Origin: Candidatus Babeliales bacterium
GTDB taxonomy: Bacteria; Babelota; Babeliae; Babelales; Chromulinivoraceae
Assembly: GCA_017992075.1 (NCBI GenBank)
Contig: JAGOPI010000005.1
Location: forward strand, 1-40,165
DNA length: 40,165 bases
Direction: 5' to 3'
Shown here: in pieces, positions 22,749 through 30,984 of the stretch
Layout: each line of letters begins with the position of its first letter
Numbering within the stretch: the stretch's first letter is position 1
Position numbers and translations under genes: made by a program
The notes under the pieces: model-generated
The model's input: the letters and a program-made list of their open reading frames with translations, nothing else
Told to the model about the DNA's origin: nothing
Databases searched by the model: none

Positions 22749-24227
22749 ATGAAGCACGTAATTACAAAATTAAACATCTCTTCAATCATTTTCACCAGCG
22801 CATTATTCATAAATCTTAATGCACCACTTCATGCACGATTTGATGATCGACTGATTACAAAAGAAGAAATTATTGAATTAATTACAGAAGCTCAAACAGA
22901 AGAATTATGCAGCACGATTCATGAAACTGATTTATTTGAAATTCGTTCTATCAATCCAAAAAAATCCTGGACCGTCATCGTTTATATGGCAGCAGATAAC
23001 GATTTACATTATTTTGCATGGAAAAATTTAAAACAAATGGAGCAAATCGGATCTAATGAAAATATCAATATCATCGTTCAACTCAACACTCCAGGATATT
23101 TAAATCCAACAAAGCGTTACATTGTTAAAAAAGGACGAAGAATTTTAGTTCAGGATGAAATCAGCCCCTCAACAAAACTGAATAGCGGCAACCCTCAAAC
23201 TCTTATTGATTGCGTTAATTGGGGTATCACGCACTATCCAGCTGATAATTACGCTTTAGTTTTTTGGAATCATGGGTCTGCAGCAATCGATCCAAATTTC
23301 ACAAAAACAATTAATCCATGTGATCTTTTTTACTGTAATCCAACAGATAATATGCTTGAAATCGATCGTGGCATTAGTTACATGACACTGCTCTCACAAA
23401 TTACTGCAAACTTTTTACCAACAGATGGAAAACGTGGCATTTGTTTTGATGATACTTTTAGAAGCTATATTTCAAATAGTGATCTTGATTTTGCTCTCAA
23501 AGAGATTTCCTGTAAGTTTTTAAACAACAAAAAACTAGATCTTGTTGTTTTTGATGCATGTCTAATGTCAATGATTGAAATTTCTTCAATTGTGCAAAAA
23601 TATGCTCATTTTATGATAACATCTCAAGAAGTTGTGTACGGTACTGGTCAAAATTATGAACTTTTATTCAAACCTTTTTTAAACAACTCGCTACCACCAG
23701 AAGAATTTGCAAAACATATTGTTGTCGCTTACGAACAGACCTATCAAAAAATCATCAATGATTATACTTTTTCAGCACTTGATCTTTCTCATGCAGGCGA
23801 TCTTGAAAAAAATGTTAATCAAGTAGCAATACTTCTTACACAAGCACTATCAAATCAAAGTAATTACAGCGTATCCAACATGCTTCGTAAATGTAAATCA
23901 ACTCAATTTTGCACCTGTTTTGATGAGCCAAGCTATATTGATCTTGGTGATTTTTATTCAAACTTACTCAAACATATTCAACATATAACATTACACAACA
24001 AATCGTTAGAAGGCAGCCTTCAATCAAATCTTTCTCAAACTTTACAACAAGGATTATCTATTATTTCAAAAATGGTTATTGAAAATCGCGTTGGCCAAAA
24101 ATTACGCAGAGCACAAGGAATTTCTATCTATTTTCCAGAACATTCGATAGCACACAACTATTTAAAATCTCCATTTGCACTTTCTAACAATTGGAGTTAT
24201 TTACTCACAAAATACATCCTTGGATAA
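22749..24227 (+). CDS. Exported clostripain-family (C11) cysteine peptidase
   Basis: A 492-residue secreted protease. AAAAAAGGG precedes ATG at 22749 and a signal peptide follows (residues 1-29, ending APLHA). The C11 core begins with SWTVIVYMAADNDLHYFA. The catalytic dyad is His175 in FWNHGSA and Cys271 in VVFDACLMSMIE. ITSQEVVYGTG is the substrate-side loop. C11 enzymes cut after Arg or Lys and are often secreted virulence or scavenging proteases. Upstream in-frame codons back to 22575 overlap comEC and are not used. Its stop is 11 bp from the first DnaA box of the putative origin. Confidence 0.9.
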   Translation: MKHVITKLNISSIIFTSALFINLNAPLHARFDDRLITKEEIIELITEAQTEELCSTIHETDLFEIRSINPKKSWTVIVYMAADNDLHYFAWKNLKQMEQIGSNENINIIVQLNTPGYLNPTKRYIVKKGRRILVQDEISPSTKLNSGNPQTLIDCVNWGITHYPADNYALVFWNHGSAAIDPNFTKTINPCDLFYCNPTDNMLEIDRGISYMTLLSQITANFLPTDGKRGICFDDTFRSYISNSDLDFALKEISCKFLNNKKLDLVVFDACLMSMIEISSIVQKYAHFMITSQEVVYGTGQNYELLFKPFLNNSLPPEEFAKHIVVAYEQTYQKIINDYTFSALDLSHAGDLEKNVNQVAILLTQALSNQSNYSVSNMLRKCKSTQFCTCFDEPSYIDLGDFYSNLLKHIQHITLHNKSLEGSLQSNLSQTLQQGLSIISKMVIENRVGQKLRRAQGISIYFPEHSIAHNYLKSPFALSNNWSYLLTKYILG

Positions 24228-24238
24228 AAATATTTTCA

Positions 24239-24291
24239 TGTGGATAAGTGGTGGATAAGTGGTGGATAAGTGGTGGATAAATGGTGGATAA
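24239..24291 (-). repeat. DnaA-box array 1: five boxes, 11-bp period
   Basis: Read on the minus strand, the boxes are TTATCCACA (24239-24247) and TTATCCACC at 24250-24258, 24261-24269, 24272-24280 and 24283-24291. Every start is exactly 11 bp from the next. The first is a perfect E. coli-type strong box; the other four differ only at the last base. Confidence 0.85.
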
Positions 24292-24343
24292 TTTACCCAC
24301 CCTATCCTCACGAAAAATCTAAACAACAGCCATGAATCACACT

Positions 24344-24387
24344 TTTGTCGCTATCGAAAAACGAAAGTATCGATCTAGAGCGACAAA
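24344..24387. repeat. Inverted repeat between the two DnaA-box arrays
   Basis: TTTGTCGCT (24344-24352) and AGCGACAAA (24379-24387) are perfect complements. Inside them ATCGA (24353-24357) pairs with TCGAT (24370-24374), leaving a four-base bulge, CTAG. It could be a protein-binding site or a cruciform in the origin core. Confidence 0.6.
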
Positions 24388-24405
24388 TTAACCTTCATTG
24401 AAAAG

Positions 24406-24503
24406 TTATCCCCATAGTTATCCACCAGTTATCCACATAGATTCAAACATAAAAAAACTGATTAGCTCGCCAAAAAATGGCTTTTCAAAAAAAGTTATCC
24501 ACA
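24406..24503 (+). repeat. DnaA-box array 2: four boxes in opposite orientation
   Basis: On the + strand: TTATCCCCA (24406-24414), TTATCCACC (24418-24426), TTATCCACA (24429-24437) and TTATCCACA (24495-24503). Two are perfect consensus boxes. The orientation faces array 1 across about 115 bp. Confidence 0.85.
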
Positions 24504-24518
24504 TAAAACAGGTTCACC

Positions 24519-24545
24519 TATTACTAATAAAATTAATAATTTTAT
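24519..24545 (+). other. Candidate DNA-unwinding element with DnaA-trio-like triplets
   Basis: After the last DnaA box comes TAT TAC TAA TAA AAT TAA TAA, then an almost pure A/T run. Triplets of the form TAx next to a DnaA box resemble the DnaA-trio single-strand binding element described in Bacillus. The match is by eye and the region is AT-rich anyway. Confidence 0.4.
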
Positions 24546-24594
24546 AAAAAGAATGAAGATTAATAAACGACAACGGAGGGTGGTATCTTTTTGC

Positions 24595-24622
24595 TTTTCA
24601 TTTTTATTTTTTTTGTTATGAT
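24595..24622 (+). promoter_or_regulatory. Candidate promoter of nusA-infB
   Basis: TTTTCA (24595-24600), 16 bases, TATGAT (24617-24622), about 70 bases before the nusA ATG. The match is moderate, in a T-rich context. Confidence 0.35.
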
Positions 24623-24694
24623 GTTGTATGTTCTGCTTTCAAAAATCAAATACTTAAAAAATTATAATTTCAAAATCGGGGTTCTTGTTTAAAA

Positions 24695-25741
24695 ATGCTG
24701 TATAAAGTTATTGCTGAACTTGTTGACGAAAAAGGCCTAGATCAGGCATCACTTCAAAATATCATTTGCGAAGGTATTCTTGCTGCATATCTCAAAAAAT
24801 ATCCTGATGCAATCTTGAGAGTAGTTATTGATAAAAAAACCGAAACTTTGCGCATTGAAGCTGAAAAAACAGTCGTAGCTTCTGTTGAAAATCCAATACT
24901 TGAAATTTCATCAAAAAAAGCTCTTACCTTGCAAAAAGGTGTTTCAGCTGGCGATAAAATTTGGATAGTGTTTGAAGAACCTATTGGACGCGTTGAAATT
25001 TTAAAAGCCCGTCAAATTATTGCAACAAAATTAAAGGATGTTGAAGCTTTAAGTATTTATGATGCATTTAAGGATAAGCAAGGCGCAATTGTACAAGGTG
25101 TTATTCATAAGCACGATCCAGCAGGGACCTTGGTTACAGTTCGCGATACATTAGCATTTTTACCAACATCGCTTTCCATTCCTGGTGAAAAATATATCCC
25201 TGGCCGCCCTATTCGCGCACTTTTAAAAGTTGTTCATCAAGATTATCGCAGCAATGGTCAATTGATTCTTGATCGTGCATCAGGAGATTTTTTAGTTCAG
25301 TTAATTAAACTTGAAATTCCTGAAGTTTATGACAAGTTGATCGAAGTAAAAGTTGTTGCTAGACGCGCTGGATATAAAAGCAAAATTATTGTTTCACAAA
25401 ATGATCCAAACATTGATCCAGTTGGAACATGTATTGGAGTTGGCGGTAGCAGAATCAAACCAATTTTAAAAGAATTAAACGGCGAAAAAATTGATGTTTT
25501 TTCCTGGGGTCATTCTAAAGAAGAATTGGTAGCTTTAGCGCTACGTCCAGCAGAAGTAAATAAAGTTGAAATTCAAGATGAACATAAAGCTCGAGCATGG
25601 GTGAGTGAAGATCAGCGTGCTTTAGCAATTGGAAAAATGGGTCAAAATATTAGCCTAGCCTCAGAACTTTTGGGGATAGATATTGAGTTGGTTTCTTCAG
25701 GTGAAGGCCTTGAAGAAGTTGGCTTAGGGTCAGAAATTTAA
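24695..25741 (+). CDS. nusA: Transcription termination/antitermination factor NusA
   Basis: Binds RNA polymerase and controls pausing, termination and antitermination. Its 348 residues comprise the N-terminal polymerase-binding domain (1-about 125), an S1 domain (about 130-195) and two KH domains, with the KH signature DPVGTCIGVGGSRIKPILKE and then LNGEKIDVFSW. It ends soon after the second KH (AIGKMGQNISLASELLGIDI). It lacks the C-terminal acidic repeats of the E. coli protein, as in many bacteria. infB follows after 26 bp, giving the usual nusA-infB order, but rimP and ylxR are missing around it. It is the first gene to the right of the putative origin. Confidence 0.96.
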   Translation: MLYKVIAELVDEKGLDQASLQNIICEGILAAYLKKYPDAILRVVIDKKTETLRIEAEKTVVASVENPILEISSKKALTLQKGVSAGDKIWIVFEEPIGRVEILKARQIIATKLKDVEALSIYDAFKDKQGAIVQGVIHKHDPAGTLVTVRDTLAFLPTSLSIPGEKYIPGRPIRALLKVVHQDYRSNGQLILDRASGDFLVQLIKLEIPEVYDKLIEVKVVARRAGYKSKIIVSQNDPNIDPVGTCIGVGGSRIKPILKELNGEKIDVFSWGHSKEELVALALRPAEVNKVEIQDEHKARAWVSEDQRALAIGKMGQNISLASELLGIDIELVSSGEGLEEVGLGSEI

Positions 25742-25767
25742 AAATTTTACCGTAAAGTTATATTTTA

Positions 25768-27672
25768 ATGCGAATCAAAGATTTTTTTGTGCAGTTTGGT
25801 GTTTCAATTAACGAAATTATTCGTGTGCTTAAAGATCGCAAGGCTGGCGTCTACGATGAGAATTTCGTTTTGTCAGATGAGCAAGTTGAGTATTTAAAAA
25901 AACGATTCAATCCTGTTGATTCAGGAAAAATATTTAAGCATGGTCTTGCTGCTCAAGAAAAAGTGATTGTTCAAGATATGACCGTTGGTGATTTAGCGCA
26001 ACGTTTAAAATGTTCCGTTACTGATTTAATTGTCCAACTTCTTAAACGCGGTATTCTTGCAAATAAAAATCAAGTTGTAAAAAAAGATCAAATTATAAAG
26101 TTGTTGCAACATCTTAATGTTGAATTTGAAGAAGTTCGTAAAAACACTGATGATGCTTTAGAGCGTGTTTTGGAAGCAAAAAACTCTTCTGGAACTGAAC
26201 GTCGACTGCCAACTGTTGTTGTTGTCGGACACGTTGATCATGGTAAAACATCACTGCTTGATTACATTCGAAAATCTCGTGTTGCTGAAGGTGAAAAAGG
26301 TGGAATTACGCAACAAGTTGCTGCATACGAAGTAACCACCAAACATGGAAATTTAGTATTTGTTGATACTCCTGGCCACGAAGCGTTTTCTTTAATGCGT
26401 GAACGTGGTCTTTTGTTGGCTGATTTAGTTGTTTTAATTGTTGCGCTTGATGATGGAATTAAGCCCCAAACAATTGAATGTATTAAAACTATAAATAGCT
26501 TTGGTGCAACAACCGTTGTTGCTTTAAACAAAATTGATAAAGTTTCGAAAGATCGCATTGATATTGTTAAGAGTCAATTAGCTGATCAAGGTTTATTGCC
26601 TGATGATTGGGGTGGACAAACACCCTGTATTCCTGTTTCTGCAAAAACAGGTGATGGAGTTGACGCTTTACTGGAAGTAATTCGTTTACAAGCGGATATG
26701 CTTGATTTGAAAACTAATTCACAAGATCCTGCGCGAGGATTTGTTTTAGAATCTAAAATGGAACATGGTCGTGGTGCTGTTGCTACAGTAATTTTACAAC
26801 GTGGAACTATTTGTCGAGCAGATCATTTTGTCTGTGGAAATTCTTCAGGTAAAGTAAGTTCAATTAAAAATTTTGCAGGTAAAAATTTAGAATGTGCAGG
26901 ACCATCGGTGCCAGCATTAATCGCAGGTTTTTCAGAACTTGCACAACCAGGTGACATTTTTGAATTTGCTGCAGATGCTGATGCGGTAAAGAAACATCAA
27001 AAACAAATCATTCGTCCTATTGCTGCAGATGCAGTAAAAATTGGCCAAGAAGGTCAAGTGCATGAAGGCGATGGTGGAATTAATGTAATTTTGAAAGCAA
27101 ATACATTGCTATCAAAAGAAGCGTTATTAACTAGTATTGCCAAATTAAATCTAGCGCAAGCTGAAAAAATTCGCGTGATCGATTTTGGTGTTGGTGATAT
27201 TAGTGAAAACAATGTTGAGTTAGCACTTACAACTAAAGCAATTATTTATGGACTTGGCGTTAAAGTTCACAAAGCTGCACAATCTGTTGCAAAAAAAGGT
27301 GCAGTGATAAAAACGTTTGATATTATTTATCAACTTTTAGATGATGCAAAAGAAGCCGTTATTAATAGCCGTGTTAAAAAAATTGAAGAAAAACAACTTG
27401 GTCAAGCTCGCGTGAAAGCAATATTTAGAATTAAAACTATCGGTATTGTTGCTGGTGCTGGCGTTGAAAGTGGCACGTTGCTTCAAGGTGGTAAAGTTAA
27501 AATTTTACGTGGTAAAGAAATTATTGGTCGTGGTGTTATCAAAACACTTCAAAAAGATCGTTCAAAGGTTAATTCTGTTTCAGAAGGAAGCGATTGTGCA
27601 TTTAGCATTGATGGTTTTTCTGACTGGAAAGAGGGCGATGTTGTTCAACATATTACTGAGGTTGCTGTTTAA
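25768..27672 (+). CDS. infB: Translation initiation factor IF-2
   Basis: A GTPase that brings initiator tRNA to the 30S subunit and promotes subunit joining. It has 634 residues, a compact version (E. coli has 890), with a shortened N-terminal region holding one IF2-N helix domain (VQDMTVGDLAQRLKCSVTDL). The G-domain motifs are all present: G1 GHVDHGKTS, G2 GGITQQVA, G3 DTPGHEAFS, G4 NKID and G5 SAK. Domains II to IV follow (DFGVGDISENNVELALTTKA; FRIKTIGIVAGAGVESGTLL). An ATG with a weak ribosome site lies 26 bp after nusA. A terminator follows at 27710. Confidence 0.97.
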   Translation: MRIKDFFVQFGVSINEIIRVLKDRKAGVYDENFVLSDEQVEYLKKRFNPVDSGKIFKHGLAAQEKVIVQDMTVGDLAQRLKCSVTDLIVQLLKRGILANKNQVVKKDQIIKLLQHLNVEFEEVRKNTDDALERVLEAKNSSGTERRLPTVVVVGHVDHGKTSLLDYIRKSRVAEGEKGGITQQVAAYEVTTKHGNLVFVDTPGHEAFSLMRERGLLLADLVVLIVALDDGIKPQTIECIKTINSFGATTVVALNKIDKVSKDRIDIVKSQLADQGLLPDDWGGQTPCIPVSAKTGDGVDALLEVIRLQADMLDLKTNSQDPARGFVLESKMEHGRGAVATVILQRGTICRADHFVCGNSSGKVSSIKNFAGKNLECAGPSVPALIAGFSELAQPGDIFEFAADADAVKKHQKQIIRPIAADAVKIGQEGQVHEGDGGINVILKANTLLSKEALLTSIAKLNLAQAEKIRVIDFGVGDISENNVELALTTKAIIYGLGVKVHKAAQSVAKKGAVIKTFDIIYQLLDDAKEAVINSRVKKIEEKQLGQARVKAIFRIKTIGIVAGAGVESGTLLQGGKVKILRGKEIIGRGVIKTLQKDRSKVNSVSEGSDCAFSIDGFSDWKEGDVVQHITEVAV

Positions 27673-27709
27673 CTTGTTGTCTTTGTTTTTTTTGTTGCAA
27701 TTTATAATT

Positions 27710-27736
27710 AAGAGCCTGTTAAAAGGCTCTTTTTTG
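27710..27736 (+). terminator. Rho-independent terminator of nusA-infB
   Basis: AAGAGCCT (27710-27717) pairs with AGGCTCTT (27724-27731) with a six-base loop, followed by a T-run, 38 bases past the infB stop. Confidence 0.85.
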
Positions 27737-27799
27737 TTGTTGTTGAAGAATTAAAATAAAATATTTTTGTTTTATTGAAAATGAGAGTTATCATAACAC

Positions 27800-27912
27800 T
27801 GTCTCTCCTTCCTTGTTTTGATAGTAAGGTAGTATGGTTGGAGAACTGCTTATTGTCGATGGTGGCGCGTTACTCATGATGGTTAGGGGGCGCATTCCAC
27901 CATCGATTTTTA
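27800..27912 (+). ncRNA. Putative small structured RNA of about 110 nt
   Basis: After the infB terminator, a candidate promoter (TTGTTT 27767-27772, 16 bases, TATCAT 27789-27794) precedes a GC-richer block. This block contains one possible stem (TCTCC..GGAGA enclosing CCTT..AAGG, about 27803-27844). It also has a perfect 10-bp stem, TCGATGGTGG (27856-27865) with CCACCATCGA (27897-27906), followed by a run of T. The second stem can act as an intrinsic terminator on the + strand; the minus-strand side has no T-run. It matches none of tRNA, 4.5S or tmRNA as far as I can tell. A 35-codon frame from ATG 27834, preceded by AAGG, runs through it and could be an alternative explanation. Confidence 0.45.
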
Positions 27913-28776
27913 TTTTTCAGAATATCGTTGCAATATTTTAATATTTTTTATGTCATCGCTTACTTCGTCTGCACTTTTAGGTGTTTCTAAAATTTTTGGA
28001 ATTTTTTTAAATTTTGTATCTTGCATTAAAAGCTTGAAAGCTGCCGGCTTTATCATACCTTCACCGATATGTTCATGACGATCAACGCGCGAGCCAGCAT
28101 CTTTTTTTGAATCATTGATATGAAACATTTTTAATTTTTTTAAACCAATTGTTTCATCAAAGTCGTGCCATAACTTTTTATATGTTGCAGGCGTGTCAAA
28201 AACGTATCCTGACGCAAAAATATGACACGTATCAACACAAACGCCGACATGTTTTTTTTGTGTAATGTGTGAAAAAATAAATCCAAGTTGTTCAAATTTA
28301 TTTCCAACGGTTGATCCTTGACCTGCCATAGTTTCAAGCAAAAGGGTAACATGTTGAGGTTTTGCTTTTTTCAGTACAGTATTGATATTTTTGGCAATAA
28401 ATAAGAGTGATTGTTCTTCATCTTTGTCATGCATCGTTCCAGGATGAAGAATTAAAAATGGAATTTTGAGTATGTCGCAACGTTGCAATTCATCAATTAA
28501 AGCATTGATAGATTTTTCAACAACTGATGATGTTGATGATCCAAGATTGATCAAATATGATGCATGGGCCGCAACTATTTTAATGTTTGAATTTTTTTGT
28601 TGCGCAATAAATTTTGCAATATCTTCATCAGAAATTTTTTTAGATTTCCACTGACGATTACTTTTTGTAAAGATTTGAATACAATTGGCACCAATTTTTT
28701 CGCCGCGTAAAATTGCCCGATCAAAGCCACCAGAAATTGACACATGAGCACCAATAAGAGTCCTTTTTTTTGTCAT
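27910..28776 (-). CDS. nfo: Endonuclease IV (AP endonuclease)
   Basis: Cuts DNA 5' of abasic sites in base-excision repair using three zinc ions. Its 288 residues match E. coli Nfo in length. All metal-ligand motifs are present in order: AAHASYLINL, LHPGTM, LLETMAGQG, VDTCHIFASGY, FHINDSKKDAGSRVDRHEHI and ILETPKS. It is the only minus-strand gene among the rightward block next to the putative origin. Its 3' end abuts the putative small RNA, with which it is convergent. Confidence 0.97.
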   Translation of the reverse strand: MTKKRTLIGAHVSISGGFDRAILRGEKIGANCIQIFTKSNRQWKSKKISDEDIAKFIAQQKNSNIKIVAAHASYLINLGSSTSSVVEKSINALIDELQRCDILKIPFLILHPGTMHDKDEEQSLLFIAKNINTVLKKAKPQHVTLLLETMAGQGSTVGNKFEQLGFIFSHITQKKHVGVCVDTCHIFASGYVFDTPATYKKLWHDFDETIGLKKLKMFHINDSKKDAGSRVDRHEHIGEGMIKPAAFKLLMQDTKFKKIPKILETPKSADEVSDDIKNIKILQRYSEK

Positions 28777-28816
28777 TAAAAATCCTTTTGTTTTTATTTT
28801 TTTTCATTGATTTATT

Positions 28817-28845
28817 TTGACAGTTTGTTGCTTTTTGTGGATAGT
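28817..28845 (+). promoter_or_regulatory. Candidate promoter of the first outer-membrane-type gene
   Basis: A perfect TTGACA (28817-28822), 17 bases, then GATAGT (28840-28845), 60 bases before ATG 28905, in the gap divergent from nfo. Confidence 0.45.
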
Positions 28846-28904
28846 ATTACAAATTCTATCGTTGCACAATTTTGCTACCATTCGCGAGTTATAAAGAATT
28901 AAAT

Positions 28905-30851
28905 ATGAAATTTTTACGTTTACTGTCTGATTTTTTCAGATCTATTTTTGTTGCTTATTTTTTTTATTTTTCAAATCTTGTTGCGTTAGGAACTTGGAAT
29001 TTTAATGACAATTTTCGATTAAAATTACATGGAGTTTCAGTTGATGAATTTTATAGTGGAACAAATATTAATGTTTTAAATTCTGCTGTTGGAGAAGATG
29101 AAGTTTTTTATGTTTTATCAACAACAGATTTTTATTTCCATGCAGATTATGGTGATTTGCGAAATTTAAATGCTCAAGATTCTGCCAATTCATCATTTTT
29201 GCATAAAGATTATCAAAGTGCTCATATTTCTCGATTAAGTTTTTATACTGATTTACGATTTCGTTATTCTTGGGGTTCGGCAGCAGAATCTGCAATATTT
29301 AATAAAACTTTAACGCTTGTCGATATTCCACAAACAATTAAAGGCACAAGGCTTAATAGGCATTTATTGTGGATGCGAGAAGGTTGGATTAAAATAGAGT
29401 TAGGCTCAGATCCTGTTCATAAAAGTAATTATATTCAAATAGGATTAATTCCTTATCAGCTTGGTCGTGGACTTAGTTTAGGTGCTGCGTATGATGCGCC
29501 AGGGTTTTTAGGATTTAATGCAGGATTTGCGATTGATGAATATGCTCCTGGAATTTTATTTAGTTTAAATCCTGTTCCGTCAACTGTAATTAATTCTTAC
29601 GTTGCTCTTATTGATAATCAGCAAAACTCTTTAAATGAAATTTATGAAAAAATTCGTGGCTCAGATATTAGCGCTGGATGCAAAATGCGCGGTGTTAATG
29701 GAAAATTTTTTATTGTGGCACTTGATGGAAAGGTGACGATTGAAGATGCTTCAATAAAGAAAAAAATAATAGTTGAGCCGTATGTGATGCATTTGTATGC
29801 GCCTGACAGAAATTTAGAATTTACTCATGACATTTCTTCTGATTTATCAACTGCAGGTCTTGCCGTTGAAGCTGAATATGGCAAAGTAAGCTGGGGTTTT
29901 GAGTGTGCACGCAATTTTGGTGAAGCGCACATTAAACCTTGGGATCGAAATCAAATAACCTTTGTTCGTAACGCTCAAGGTGAAATTGCTGAGCAATATA
30001 CAAAAATATATGATAAAAATCCTTTAGATCCTACTGCAACATTAGTTGATGCAACAACAACAAATGCATACTATGTGAATGCTTCGCCAAAAACTTCTTT
30101 AGAAAATGGAAAAGAAATTGGGCCAAATTTATACAATGGTTTAACACGATTTCGCCCTGAAGAAAAATTTAATTTAACAGGGTACTTTTTTGTGGGTGAC
30201 GTTGCTTACGAATATGTTAAAGATTTTTTAACAGGTGGTTTGGGCGTGGGGTATTTTTCAGGGTATCCTCATCAGCGAACTGATTTAAATCATGCAAATT
30301 TAGATGCAATTTTACATCAAGATTATACTGGTTTTGCACCAGTTCAGTCTCAATATTCTGGAACCCGAATTCGTAATTTAATTATGTTTAACCAAGGAAT
30401 TGCGCGTTATACCGTTGCAGCACCAGAAGTATCTAGTCCCGTAGAAAATTCAACACAGCCTTTAGTTACTGATACGCTTGATTCTACAACTAACATTGCG
30501 TTTGTTGGTACTCGTCTTGCATGGCATGTTCAGGCTTGGAAAGATCATAAACTTTTAATCGCGCCAAATATTATTGGTTATTGGTCACCTGAAGTTCCTA
30601 AAATTTTAAATCTAAATTCAATAAAAGATTCTTCAAAATTTTTGGAAATTGGAGATTATTTGGGTACTGAAATTAACGTTGAACTTTCTATGGATATTAT
30701 TCACAATTTAAAATTATCTGGATATGCAGGAATGCTTTTGCCAGGTTCTTATTATCATTCTTTGAAAGGTACGTATTTACGTGAACATAAGGCTAAAATT
30801 GGAGACAGTTCTGTTTTTATTTGCGACATTGCGTTGTCCTATGTTTTTTAA
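28905..30851 (+). CDS. Putative outer-membrane beta-barrel protein, paralog 1
   Basis: A 648-residue protein. ATG at 28905 begins a signal peptide (to about 30, ending SNLVALG). The rest is dense in alternating, aromatic- and glycine-rich segments and ends in LSYVF, the C-terminal Phe signature recognised by the BAM machinery. Segments shared with the next gene include [68 protein letters not shown] and FVGTRLAWHVQAW. The pattern of Arg/Gly in the early strands is faintly like alginate-export or porin families, but I cannot name one. Probably a channel or a surface protein. Confidence 0.75.
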   Translation: MKFLRLLSDFFRSIFVAYFFYFSNLVALGTWNFNDNFRLKLHGVSVDEFYSGTNINVLNSAVGEDEVFYVLSTTDFYFHADYGDLRNLNAQDSANSSFLHKDYQSAHISRLSFYTDLRFRYSWGSAAESAIFNKTLTLVDIPQTIKGTRLNRHLLWMREGWIKIELGSDPVHKSNYIQIGLIPYQLGRGLSLGAAYDAPGFLGFNAGFAIDEYAPGILFSLNPVPSTVINSYVALIDNQQNSLNEIYEKIRGSDISAGCKMRGVNGKFFIVALDGKVTIEDASIKKKIIVEPYVMHLYAPDRNLEFTHDISSDLSTAGLAVEAEYGKVSWGFECARNFGEAHIKPWDRNQITFVRNAQGEIAEQYTKIYDKNPLDPTATLVDATTTNAYYVNASPKTSLENGKEIGPNLYNGLTRFRPEEKFNLTGYFFVGDVAYEYVKDFLTGGLGVGYFSGYPHQRTDLNHANLDAILHQDYTGFAPVQSQYSGTRIRNLIMFNQGIARYTVAAPEVSSPVENSTQPLVTDTLDSTTNIAFVGTRLAWHVQAWKDHKLLIAPNIIGYWSPEVPKILNLNSIKDSSKFLEIGDYLGTEINVELSMDIIHNLKLSGYAGMLLPGSYYHSLKGTYLREHKAKIGDSSVFICDIALSYVF

Positions 30852-30984
30852 AAATTGTAAACTTGCAATAAAGCCTTGTGTATACCGATTCTTGTTTGAC
30901 AAAAACAGCAATTTCATGAATGCTGTAAACAGACATTTGTAGTAGTTAATTCTTTTAAGATTCTTTTTTCGTTGGATAATTCAT

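Larger units (their letters stand above)
24228..24694. other. Putative chromosomal replication origin (oriC), 467-bp gene-free region
   Basis: This is the longest gap in the window. In order it contains five DnaA-box 9-mers in one orientation (24239-24291), a hairpin (24344-24387), four boxes in the opposite orientation (24406-24503), an AT-rich tract (about 24504-24560) and a T-rich stretch leading into nusA. The + strand shows more C than G on the left and more G than C on the right, which is the pattern at a bidirectional origin. A clustered set of DnaA boxes next to an AT-rich segment and a skew switch is the standard signature of oriC. No dnaA, dnaN or gidA is nearby in this window. Confidence 0.75.

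Noticed and set aside
24239-24291. Tandem repeats as a CRISPR-like or satellite array
   Set aside because: The units are 11 bp with no spacers, and each contains a DnaA-box 9-mer. The origin reading explains them and the opposed boxes downstream.
27800-27912. 4.5S SRP RNA, tRNA or tmRNA
   Set aside because: No GGAAG-type SRP loop in the right context on the + strand, no tRNA GTTCRA arm with cloverleaf, and no tmRNA tag or tRNA-like ends.
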